Shown piece by piece: positions 51,149 through 58,472 of a stretch of DNA of 64,000 nucleotides (position 1 is the stretch's first letter; each line of letters opens with the position of its first letter). The DNA is from Novosphingobium aureum (GTDB lineage Bacteria; Pseudomonadota; Alphaproteobacteria; Sphingomonadales; Sphingomonadaceae), in NCBI RefSeq assembly GCF_015865035.1, contig NZ_JADZGI010000001.1, forward strand, positions 2,170,001 through 2,234,000, in the 5' to 3' direction. The position numbers and the translations under genes were made by a program. Below the pieces are notes generated by a model that had not been told where the DNA came from, ran no database searches, and saw nothing but the letters and a program-made list of their open reading frames with translations.

Positions 51149-52024
51149 TCAGGCGTCCCACAGCGGGGCCAGCAATGCCGCCGGGTCCTCGAGCACCTCG
51201 GGACGGCGCGCGCGGGTCGCCTCGATCCATGCCGGGGGGAATTGCTGCCAGCTTGCATTGTGTCCGCCAACGCCGATGGCGGTGAGGTGTCCGGCGCGCG
51301 CGCGCATGTTCAGCCAGGGACGCCACGAACACACGTTGGTGAACGAGACCTGCACCGGAACGCGCGTCGCGCCGGGAGCTTCCATCGCCGCCTTGCTGGC
51401 ATGGAAGGTATTGCTCTCCGAATAGCGGAAGGGCTTGTCAGCGCCGGGCACTGCCATCGCCGTGCGCGAACGCTCGGTCACCCAGACATCGTCGCCGCGC
51501 ACGTCGAAGGGCAGCACCTCGTGCTCCATCGTCAGACCCGGTATCTCGCGCTCGAGGTGCAGCGAGAGGTCGGTGCCGATGCGCAGCTTCGAAGGGGGAT
51601 AGCCGCCTTGCGGCACCGTCACGCTCTCTCCGGTATAAGGGTTCGTGTAAGTGTCGAGCGCCTTTCCGGTCTCGGCATCGGTGAACCAGGCGATCTCGGC
51701 ATTGTAGACTTCCCAGGCACCGTCGCTCGCCTGCCTAAAGCGCGAGAACACAGCCGAGACTACCGCGAAGAGCGGGTCCATGCGGTCCTCGATCACGCCA
51801 TAGTAACGCGCCGAAACCCAGCTCATCACGAGGTTCTCGTCGAGCGCGCCGCGCAGCAGCATGAAGGCACGCTGGCGGCCCGCGATGCTATCGAGCTCGA
51901 GCGGCTGTCCGCTGCCCCGGCTGCCTGACCCATCGCCCGCACTGGCAGCGCTCCCCCGCGTCGCCGCCAACATCGCTGCCGACGCTATCCCCGTCCCGAT
52001 CAGTCCACGCCTGTCGATCTGCAT
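51149..52024 (-). CDS. Exported DUF1838 family protein 4
   Basis: A 291-residue DUF1838-like protein and the shortest of the four. The twin-arginine signal is I-D-R-R-G-L-I-G, followed by an Ala-rich stretch to about residue 30. The motifs N-P-Y-T-G-E at 128-133 and W-R-P-W-L-N-M at 224-230 are retained, but the S-E-H-F motif of copies 1 and 2 is missing. GGGAGCGG precedes the ATG. It is transcribed alone, with operator site 15 upstream, shared with the divergent acyl-CoA dehydrogenase. Sequence divergence among the four copies is large, so they probably handle different ligands. Confidence 0.8.
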   Translation of the reverse strand: MQIDRRGLIGTGIASAAMLAATRGSAASAGDGSGSRGSGQPLELDSIAGRQRAFMLLRGALDENLVMSWVSARYYGVIEDRMDPLFAVVSAVFSRFRQASDGAWEVYNAEIAWFTDAETGKALDTYTNPYTGESVTVPQGGYPPSKLRIGTDLSLHLEREIPGLTMEHEVLPFDVRGDDVWVTERSRTAMAVPGADKPFRYSESNTFHASKAAMEAPGATRVPVQVSFTNVCSWRPWLNMRARAGHLTAIGVGGHNASWQQFPPAWIEATRARRPEVLEDPAALLAPLWDA

Positions 52025-52098
52025 TTCCACCGCTCCCTGCTCTCGGATCGTGGCAGCATCGGCACGGTTTGACGAGTGATAACATGGTATCGCAGCCC

Positions 52099-52115
52099 TA
52101 TCCGCCAAGCGGCCA
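52099..52115. promoter_or_regulatory. Putative operator, cluster inverted repeat site 15
   Basis: TATCCG-CCAAG-CGGCCA has 11 of 12 half-site positions. It lies between DUF1838 gene 4 and the acyl-CoA dehydrogenase and is the rightmost copy I noticed. Confidence 0.45.
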
Positions 52116-52260
52116 GCGAGGTCTTGCAGCAACGCCGCAAAACAGCACCCGAACGCAATCGACCTTGATTGTAACGACCGTTTGATACATTAGCGCAGGC
52201 GAATTCGCAGGCGCGCGAAAGGCGCCCTTGATGCGCATACCAAGACACGAGGAACCGCAG

Positions 52261-54021
52261 ATGAGCAGCTATACCCCGCCGATCGAGGACATGAAGTTCC
52301 TGCTGGGCAGCGTTCTCGACTACGATGCGCGCATCGCCGCTCTACCCGACTGGGACGAGGTAACCGCCGAATTCGCCGGCGAAGTACTCAATGAGGCCGG
52401 CCGCTTTGCCGCCGACAAGCTCGCCCCGCTCAACCTGCCGGGCGACGAACAAGGCGCCAGCCTTGCCGACGGCCTCGTCACCACGCCCACTGGCTTCCCC
52501 GAGGCCTACCATGCCTATGTCGAGGCCGGCTGGGCCAGCCTCTCGGGCAGTCCCGAATATGACGGTCAGGGCCTGCCGCGCACGCTGCAGATCCTGCTCG
52601 ACGAGATCGTCTCGGCGGCCAACGTCTCCTTCGGCCTGTTCCCCGGCCTCACCAGCGGCGCTGCCGAAGCGCTCGCGCACCATGGCAGCGACGAGCTCAA
52701 GGCCAAGTGGCTGCCCGGGCTCGTCACCGGCACCGATTGCGGCGCGATGGCGCTGACCGAGGCTTCGGCAGGTACCGACCTCGGGCTCCTGCGCGCCCGT
52801 GCAGAGCCGGTCGGCGATGGCAGCTACAAGGTCACCGGGACCAAGATCTTCATCTCCTCGGGCGATCAGGACTTCGGCAACAACGTCGTCCACCTCGTGC
52901 TTGCCCGCCTGCCCGACGCACCGGCGGGCGTGAAGGGCATCTCGATGTTCCTCGTCCCCAAGTTCCTCAAGAACGAAGACGGCTCGATGGGCGCGCGCAA
53001 CACGATGTCGGTCGGCGCGCTCGAGCACAAGATGGGCATCCACGCGCAGCCCACCTGCGTGATGAACTACGACGAGGCCATCGGCTGGCTGGTGGGCGAA
53101 CCTGGTCGCGGGCTCAACGCCATGTTCACGATGATGAACAAGGAGCGCCTCTTCGTCGGCATCCAGGGCCTCGGTCTTGCCGAGGCAGCGGTGCAGAAGG
53201 CAGCCGACTATGCCCGCGAGCGCCTGCAGGGCCGCTCAGCGGACGGCAGCCGCGCACCGGTCGCGATCATCGAACATGCCGACGTGCGCAAGATGCTGCT
53301 CACGGGCCGCGGCTTCACCGAGGCGGCGCGCGCACTGGCGACCTGGACCGCGATGCAGATGGACGTGGCCTCGCGCCACCCCGACGCGGCCGTGCGCGCC
53401 GAGGCCGATGCCATGGTCGCGCTGCTGACCCCGGTCATCAAGGCCGCCTTCACCGACATGGGCTTCGAGACCACGGTCATCGCGCAGCAGGTCTTCGGCG
53501 GTCACGGCTACATCCATGAATGGGGCATGGAACAGTTCGTGCGCGATGCCCGCATCACCCAGATTTACGAAGGCACCAACGGCGTTCAGGCGATGGACCT
53601 CGTCGGGCGCAAGCTCGCGCTCGACGGCGGCGCTGCCTTCGAACGCTACGTTGCCGGGATCGAGGCCGACATCGCCGCTCTGGCCGGCAACCAGCTGCTC
53701 GAAAGCCATGGCGAGGCGCTTGCCGATGCCATCGCGGCGCTGCGCCGGATCGTCGCGATGCTGGTCGAGAACAAGGGCGACGTCAGCGCGCTCGGCGCTG
53801 CGGCGACCGATACCTTGCGCCTCTTCGCGCTGGTCTCGCTGGGCTGGATGTGGCTGCGGATGATGCGCGCCGCACAAGGGCTCGACACGCCGCTCGCACA
53901 GCGCAAGCAGCAGGTCGGCGCGTTCTTCTTCGCGCGCATGCTACCCCAGGCGCTCGCGCTGGCAGCGCAGGTCGAGGCTGGCCCGGCCACGATCATGGCG
54001 ATGGACGCCGAGCTGTTCTGA
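52261..54021 (+). CDS. Acyl-CoA dehydrogenase (DmdC/AcdB-like, long form)
   Basis: A 586-residue FAD-dependent acyl-CoA dehydrogenase of the long form with a C-terminal extension. It has A-L-T-E-A-S-A-G-T-D-L-G near residue 165 and I-F-I-S-S-G-D-Q-D near residue 200. N-K-E-R-L-F-V-G and Q-V-F-G-G-H-G-Y follow, then I-Y-E-G-T-N-G-V-Q near residue 437, which contains the probable catalytic Glu. Members introduce a 2,3-double bond into acyl-CoAs; close long forms act on 3-methylmercaptopropionyl-CoA and on fatty acyl-CoA. It could finish breakdown of a side chain from the cluster substrate, or be a neighbour of core metabolism. Operator site 15 upstream supports the former weakly. Confidence 0.88.
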   Translation: MSSYTPPIEDMKFLLGSVLDYDARIAALPDWDEVTAEFAGEVLNEAGRFAADKLAPLNLPGDEQGASLADGLVTTPTGFPEAYHAYVEAGWASLSGSPEYDGQGLPRTLQILLDEIVSAANVSFGLFPGLTSGAAEALAHHGSDELKAKWLPGLVTGTDCGAMALTEASAGTDLGLLRARAEPVGDGSYKVTGTKIFISSGDQDFGNNVVHLVLARLPDAPAGVKGISMFLVPKFLKNEDGSMGARNTMSVGALEHKMGIHAQPTCVMNYDEAIGWLVGEPGRGLNAMFTMMNKERLFVGIQGLGLAEAAVQKAADYARERLQGRSADGSRAPVAIIEHADVRKMLLTGRGFTEAARALATWTAMQMDVASRHPDAAVRAEADAMVALLTPVIKAAFTDMGFETTVIAQQVFGGHGYIHEWGMEQFVRDARITQIYEGTNGVQAMDLVGRKLALDGGAAFERYVAGIEADIAALAGNQLLESHGEALADAIAALRRIVAMLVENKGDVSALGAAATDTLRLFALVSLGWMWLRMMRAAQGLDTPLAQRKQQVGAFFFARMLPQALALAAQVEAGPATIMAMDAELF

Positions 54022-54088
54022 GGGCTAGAGGGGGCACCACGTACAAGATCTGCACACCCGTGCCCCCAAACGTCAGCCCGAGGCCCAG

Positions 54089-54895
54089 ATGAACGAACAC
54101 GATCCCGCCGCCCGCCACCACCACGCGCAGGTCGACCGCCTGCTCGCGATCATGGCGCGGCTGCGCGATCCGGTCAGTGGCTGCGAATGGGACCGCGAGC
54201 AGGATTTCGCCTCGATCGCGCCCTATACGATCGAGGAGGCCTACGAGGTCGCCGATGCGATCGCTCGTGAGGACTTGCCTGCCTTGCGCGAGGAACTGGG
54301 CGACCTCCTGCTGCAGGTGGTGTTCCATGCCCGCATGGCCGAGGAGCGCGGTGCATTCGACTTCGCCGCTGTCGCCGATGCGATCTCGACCAAGCTCGAG
54401 GCGCGCCATCCGCACATCTTCGGAGATGCCAGCGAGGCGATGGGCCAGACCGAGCGCTGGGAGAAGCTGAAGGCACAGGAGCGCGCCGCCAAGGGCGAGA
54501 CGAGCGCGGTAGACGGCGTCGCGGTCGCCCTGCCCGCACTGATGCGCGCGGAGAAGCTGCAAAAGCGTGCAGCCCGTGTCGGCTTCGACTGGCCCGATCC
54601 CTCGGGAGCCGCCGCCAAGGTCGTCGAGGAACTCGACGAACTGGCCGAAGCCGGTGAAGCGGACAAGCTCGAGGAAGCGGGCGACCTGCTCTTCGCCGCG
54701 GTCAATGCGGTGCGCCTCAACGGCATCGCGCCCGAGGACGCGCTGCGCGCCGCCAACGCCAAGTTCGAACGCCGCTTTCGCGCGATGGAGACCCTCGCTG
54801 CCGGGGAAGGACGCGAGTTCGCAGCGCTCTCCCTCGACGACCAGGAAGCCTACTGGCAGGCAGTCAAGGCCTCAGAGCGCGCGAAAACGGCCTAG
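54089..54895 (+). CDS. mazG: Nucleoside triphosphate pyrophosphohydrolase MazG
   Basis: A 268-residue MazG that hydrolyses (d)NTPs to monophosphate and pyrophosphate. Two tandem MazG domains are visible. The first has C-E-W-D-R-E-Q near residue 30, E-E-A-Y-E-V-A-D-A-I near residue 50 and E-E-L-G-D-L-L-L-Q-V near residue 68. The second contains V-E-E-L-D-E-L near residue 180 and E-E-A-G-D-L-L-F near residue 192. The length is normal for the full-length form. Its 3' end overlaps convergent hflX by 24 bp. It is a housekeeping gene. It lies 67 bp after the acyl-CoA dehydrogenase and has only a weak Shine-Dalgarno. Confidence 0.93.
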   Translation: MNEHDPAARHHHAQVDRLLAIMARLRDPVSGCEWDREQDFASIAPYTIEEAYEVADAIAREDLPALREELGDLLLQVVFHARMAEERGAFDFAAVADAISTKLEARHPHIFGDASEAMGQTERWEKLKAQERAAKGETSAVDGVAVALPALMRAEKLQKRAARVGFDWPDPSGAAAKVVEELDELAEAGEADKLEEAGDLLFAAVNAVRLNGIAPEDALRAANAKFERRFRAMETLAAGEGREFAALSLDDQEAYWQAVKASERAKTA

Positions 54896-56227
54896 TTCGC
54901 GCTCGCTGAGGCGTACCGAGATGCGCATCAGCGGCCCCTGCTCGCCCTCACCCGCGGGCTCTTCGGAAAGTACCTCGCCGCGCGCGTGAAGGTAGGCGAT
55001 GCGCTGGCCATCGGCAGCGGGCAGAACGAACTCGTAAGTTTTGGCTCCGGCATTGAGCTGGTGCCCGACGACTTCGAGCAGGTTCTCGCAGCCCTCGCCG
55101 GTCAGTGCCGAAACCGGAACGATAGTCTCGCCATCGCGGTGCGCCATCGTCTCGCGCAGGAGTTCGTCCTGCTCCGCCTCGAGCAAATCCCACTTGTTCC
55201 AGACCTCGATGATCGGGATCGGCTCTTCGGGATCGGCCTCGGGGTCAAGCTCGGCCTCGCCATCGGGAATGACGCCGAGATCGCTCAGGACGCCGAGCAC
55301 CTGTCGCTTCTGCGATTCGGTATCAGGGTTGGCGATGTCGCGCACGTGCAGGATCACGTCGGCTGCGGTCACCTCTTCGAGCGTGGCGCGAAACGCCGCG
55401 ACGAGCTGGGTCGGCAGGTCCGAGATGAAGCCCACGGTGTCGGACAGGATCGCCTTCTCGACGCCGGGAAGACGGATCGCGCGCATCGTCGGGTCGAGCG
55501 TCGCGAAGAGCAGGTCCTGCGCGAAGACACCCGCACCGGTCAGGCGATTGAACAGCGTCGACTTGCCGGCATTGGTATAGCCGACCAGAGCGACCACCGG
55601 CCAAGGCGCCTTCTCGCGCCGGTCGCGATGCAACCCGCGCGTGCGGCGCACCTGCTCGAGCTCGCGGCGGATGCGACCCATGCGGTCGCGGATCATGCGC
55701 CGGTCGGCCTCGATCTGCGTCTCGCCCGGACCACCGAGGAAGCCGAAGCCGCCACGCTGGCGTTCGAGGTGAGTCCAGCTGCGCACGAGGCGGCCAGCCT
55801 GATAGTCGAGGTGCGCCAGTTCGACCTGCAGGCGGCCCTCGGCGGTCGCCGCGCGCTCGCCGAAGATCTCGAGGATCAGCCCGGTGCGGTCGATGACCTT
55901 GCGCTTGAGCTTTTCCTCGAGGTTGCGCTGCTGGATCGCCGAGAGCGAGCCGTCGACGACGATCAGCTCGGCCTCGTGCAGTTCGCAGGCGGTCGAAATG
56001 TTGAGGATCTGGCCTTCGCCGAAGAGCGTGCCCGGACGCGGTTCGCGGATCGGAATGACCTGGGCTTCGGCTATGACCAGCCCGATGGCGAGGGCAAGAC
56101 CCTTGGCCTCTTCGAGGCGCGCTTCAGGGTCGAGCTCGGCGCTGCCCCGGGCGCTTGCGCGCATGTGCGGATAGACGACGAGGGCACGCGCACCGCGCGT
56201 GACCTCGCCCTGAAGATCATCGTTCAA
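54872..56227 (-). CDS. hflX: Ribosome-associated GTPase HflX
   Basis: A 451-residue HflX, a GTPase that splits stalled or stressed ribosomes. The HflX domain has the glycine-rich G-G-P-G-E-T-Q-I-E-A-D-R-R segment near residue 167. The GTPase domain has the P-loop G-Y-T-N-A-G-K-S-T near residue 217, the G3 motif D-T-V-G-F near residue 265 and N-K-W-D near residue 341. It lies 20 bp downstream of hfq, the conserved hfq-hflX order. Its 3' end overlaps convergent mazG. Confidence 0.95.
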   Translation of the reverse strand: MNDDLQGEVTRGARALVVYPHMRASARGSAELDPEARLEEAKGLALAIGLVIAEAQVIPIREPRPGTLFGEGQILNISTACELHEAELIVVDGSLSAIQQRNLEEKLKRKVIDRTGLILEIFGERAATAEGRLQVELAHLDYQAGRLVRSWTHLERQRGGFGFLGGPGETQIEADRRMIRDRMGRIRRELEQVRRTRGLHRDRREKAPWPVVALVGYTNAGKSTLFNRLTGAGVFAQDLLFATLDPTMRAIRLPGVEKAILSDTVGFISDLPTQLVAAFRATLEEVTAADVILHVRDIANPDTESQKRQVLGVLSDLGVIPDGEAELDPEADPEEPIPIIEVWNKWDLLEAEQDELLRETMAHRDGETIVPVSALTGEGCENLLEVVGHQLNAGAKTYEFVLPAADGQRIAYLHARGEVLSEEPAGEGEQGPLMRISVRLSERELGRFRAL

Positions 56228-56247
56228 TGGGTTTCAGCTTCGCTTGC

Positions 56248-56835
56248 TCAGTCGTCGGCTTCTTCATGCGCCTGAAGATCGACCGGGGTCACCGGCTGAA
56301 TCGTCGAGACGGCATGCTTGTACGCCAGCTGGACGTAGCCTTCGCGCTCGAGCAGCATGCAGAACAGGTCGTAGGCGGCGACGCGGCCCTGCAGCATGAC
56401 GCCGTTGATCAGGAACATCGTGACCTGCACGCCGGCGCTGCGGATGCTGGAGAGGAAGACGTCCTGCAGGACGCGGGTCTTCTTGTTGCTCTCGCCGGTC
56501 GAGAACTGGCGCGCATCGACCGGGGTCGAGGGCATGATCGTCGAGATGGCGTGCTTGTAGACCAGCTGCGACTGGCCGTCGCGGCGCAGCAGGATCGAGA
56601 AGTTGTCGAACCAGGTGACAATGCCCTGCAGCTTGACGCCCTTGACGAGGAACATCGTCACCGGGGTCTTGTTCTTGCGCAGAAGATTGAGGAACTGGTC
56701 CTGCAGGTTCTGGCCCTTGCCTGCCGAAGCCGCGGGTGCGGGAGCCGGAGCGGCTGCCGGTGCGGCCGGCTTGGCCTCTGCTTCGCCCGCGGGTTCAGCG
56801 CTCTTGGGTCGTGCCGAAAGCGTTCGACCTGCCAT
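56248..56835 (-). CDS. hfq: RNA chaperone Hfq with two tandem Sm-like domains
   Basis: A 195-residue Hfq, about twice the usual length. An Ala/Pro-rich N-terminal tail (1-40) precedes the first Sm domain at about 43-106, with L-Q-D-Q-F-L-N, V-K-G-V-K-L-Q-G and Y-K-H-A-I-S-T. The second domain is at about 122-185, with L-Q-D-V-F-L, I-N-G-V-M-L-Q-G and Y-K-H-A-V-S-T. A covalent tandem would assemble as a trimer to give a six-domain ring. Domain 1 keeps the canonical proximal-face residues better than domain 2. Start 56835 has AAGGAG 7 bases upstream. I understand tandem Hfq to be a known sphingomonad trait. It acts with small RNAs and mRNAs in the cytoplasm. Confidence 0.95.
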   Translation of the reverse strand: MAGRTLSARPKSAEPAGEAEAKPAAPAAAPAPAPAASAGKGQNLQDQFLNLLRKNKTPVTMFLVKGVKLQGIVTWFDNFSILLRRDGQSQLVYKHAISTIMPSTPVDARQFSTGESNKKTRVLQDVFLSSIRSAGVQVTMFLINGVMLQGRVAAYDLFCMLLEREGYVQLAYKHAVSTIQPVTPVDLQAHEEADD

Positions 56836-56970
56836 GATATTCTCCTTCTTTTTGGCGGCCGCCAATGCGGTCCGCGATCTGGCGCGATCCCTCAGGGATT
56901 CATGCCGTAACCGAATCGAAAATTAACCGTTTGTTGCAGTGCAGTAAATCCGAAACTTGTGTCAACGCGA

Positions 56971-58368
56971 TTACGCCGTGCCCTCGCCGGTCTCCTCGCC
57001 CTCGCGCCCGCCGGACATTCCCAGCAGTTTCAGCTTCCTGTGCAGAGCCGAACGTTCCATGCCGATGAACGAGGCGGTCTTCGAGATATTCCCCGAGAAC
57101 CGCCGGATCTGCACGCGCAGGTATTCGCGCTCGAAACTTTCGCGCGCCTCGCGCAAGGGCGCGCTCATCAGCACCGTCGCACCCGAGTCGTTGCCGCCGC
57201 GCGCGCTGAAGATCTCGGGCGGAAGCATGTCTGCCTCGATCCGCCCCAGCTTCTCGCGCGGGGCCATGATCACGGTGCGCTCGACCACATTGCGCAGCTG
57301 GCGCACGTTGCCCGGCCATTCGTAGGCCTGCAGCGCAGTCATCGCTTCGGGCGAGACCTGCGGCGGGGGCACGCCCTGCTCGTTGGCGTAGCGCGCGAAG
57401 AAATGATCGACGAGCGCGGGGATGTCGTCACGCCGCTCGCGCAGAGCCGGGATCGTGAGCGGCACCACGTTGAGGCGGTAGAACAGGTCCTCACGGAAGC
57501 GGCGCTCGGCAATCTCCTTCTCGAGATCGCGCGAGGTGGACGAGACCACGCGCACGTCGACGCGAATCTGGCGCGTGCCGCCCACGCGCACGAAGGCCTG
57601 GTCGGTCAGCACGCGCAGGATGCGTGCCTGCGTCGAGAGCGGCATGTCCGAGACCTCGTCGAGGTAGAGCGTGCCACCATCGGCGGTCTCGAGCAGGCCG
57701 GGGCGTACCAGCGCGCCTTCGGCTTCCTCGCCGAACAGTTCCTGCTCGAAGCGCTCGGGCGTGATGCGTGCCGAATTGACGCTGACGAAGGCATTGCCCG
57801 CCCGCGGACTCCAGGCGTGAAGCAGGCGTGCGGCGACTTCCTTGCCCGAACCCGCCGCGCCCGAAATGAGCAGGCGGCTGCCGGTATTGGCGATGCGCTT
57901 CAAGGTCGCGCGGACCTGGTTGATCGGCGCGCTCGAGCCGGTGAATTCCTCGCCGGTCGAGAAATCCTGGCGAAGCTGCTGGTTTTCGCGGCGCAGGCGA
58001 TCGGTCTCGGTCGCCTTGCCGACGAGGTGGAGCAGCTTCTCGGCCTCGAAGGGCTTCTCGATGAAGTCGACCGCCCCGCGCCCGATGGCGGCGACGGCGG
58101 TGTCGATGTTGCCGTGACCGGAGAAGATGATCACCGGCAGTTCGGGCTCGCGCGCCTTGATCGCATCGAGCACCTCGAGCCCGTCCATCGGACTGCCGTG
58201 GAGCCACACGTCGAGCAGGACCAGCGACGGACGGCGGGTGTCGATCTCGGCCAGCGCGGAAGTGCTGTCGCCGGCAGTCCGGCATTCATAGCCTTCGTCG
58301 CTCAATACGCCAGCGACCAGTTCGCGGATATCGCGTTCATCATCGACGATCAGGATTTCGAGTGCCAT
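56971..58368 (-). CDS. ntrX: Nitrogen assimilation response regulator NtrX
   Basis: A 465-residue sigma54-type response regulator. The receiver domain (1-120) has D-D-E-R-D near residue 9 and the phosphorylatable Asp in V-L-L-D-V-W-L. The AAA+ domain has a modified Walker A (S-G-A-A-G-S-G-K-E) and Y-L-D-E-V-S-D-M as Walker B. The sigma54-contacting G-A-F-T-G-A loop is missing: the segment reads E-G-A-L-V-R-P-G-L. NtrX of several alphaproteobacteria shares this loss and probably acts without sigma54. A Fis-type helix-turn-helix ends the protein (I-S-K-T-A-S-F-I-G-M-E-R-S). It pairs with NtrY upstream. Confidence 0.93.
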   Translation of the reverse strand: MALEILIVDDERDIRELVAGVLSDEGYECRTAGDSTSALAEIDTRRPSLVLLDVWLHGSPMDGLEVLDAIKAREPELPVIIFSGHGNIDTAVAAIGRGAVDFIEKPFEAEKLLHLVGKATETDRLRRENQQLRQDFSTGEEFTGSSAPINQVRATLKRIANTGSRLLISGAAGSGKEVAARLLHAWSPRAGNAFVSVNSARITPERFEQELFGEEAEGALVRPGLLETADGGTLYLDEVSDMPLSTQARILRVLTDQAFVRVGGTRQIRVDVRVVSSTSRDLEKEIAERRFREDLFYRLNVVPLTIPALRERRDDIPALVDHFFARYANEQGVPPPQVSPEAMTALQAYEWPGNVRQLRNVVERTVIMAPREKLGRIEADMLPPEIFSARGGNDSGATVLMSAPLREARESFEREYLRVQIRRFSGNISKTASFIGMERSALHRKLKLLGMSGGREGEETGEGTA

Positions 58369-58472
58369 GGCTGGGATCTTCTTCTTACTCTGGGTCAGTT
58401 TGCTGCGTATCGTGACGCGCTCGCGTGGGGCGGCCCGAAAGGCTCATGTCGGACCGCGCGGATGGAGTGGTC

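Noticed and set aside
1..52200. The cluster as a recently acquired mobile island
   Set aside because: I see no integrase, transposase, tRNA or flanking direct repeats, and base composition and codon use look like the core genes on the right.
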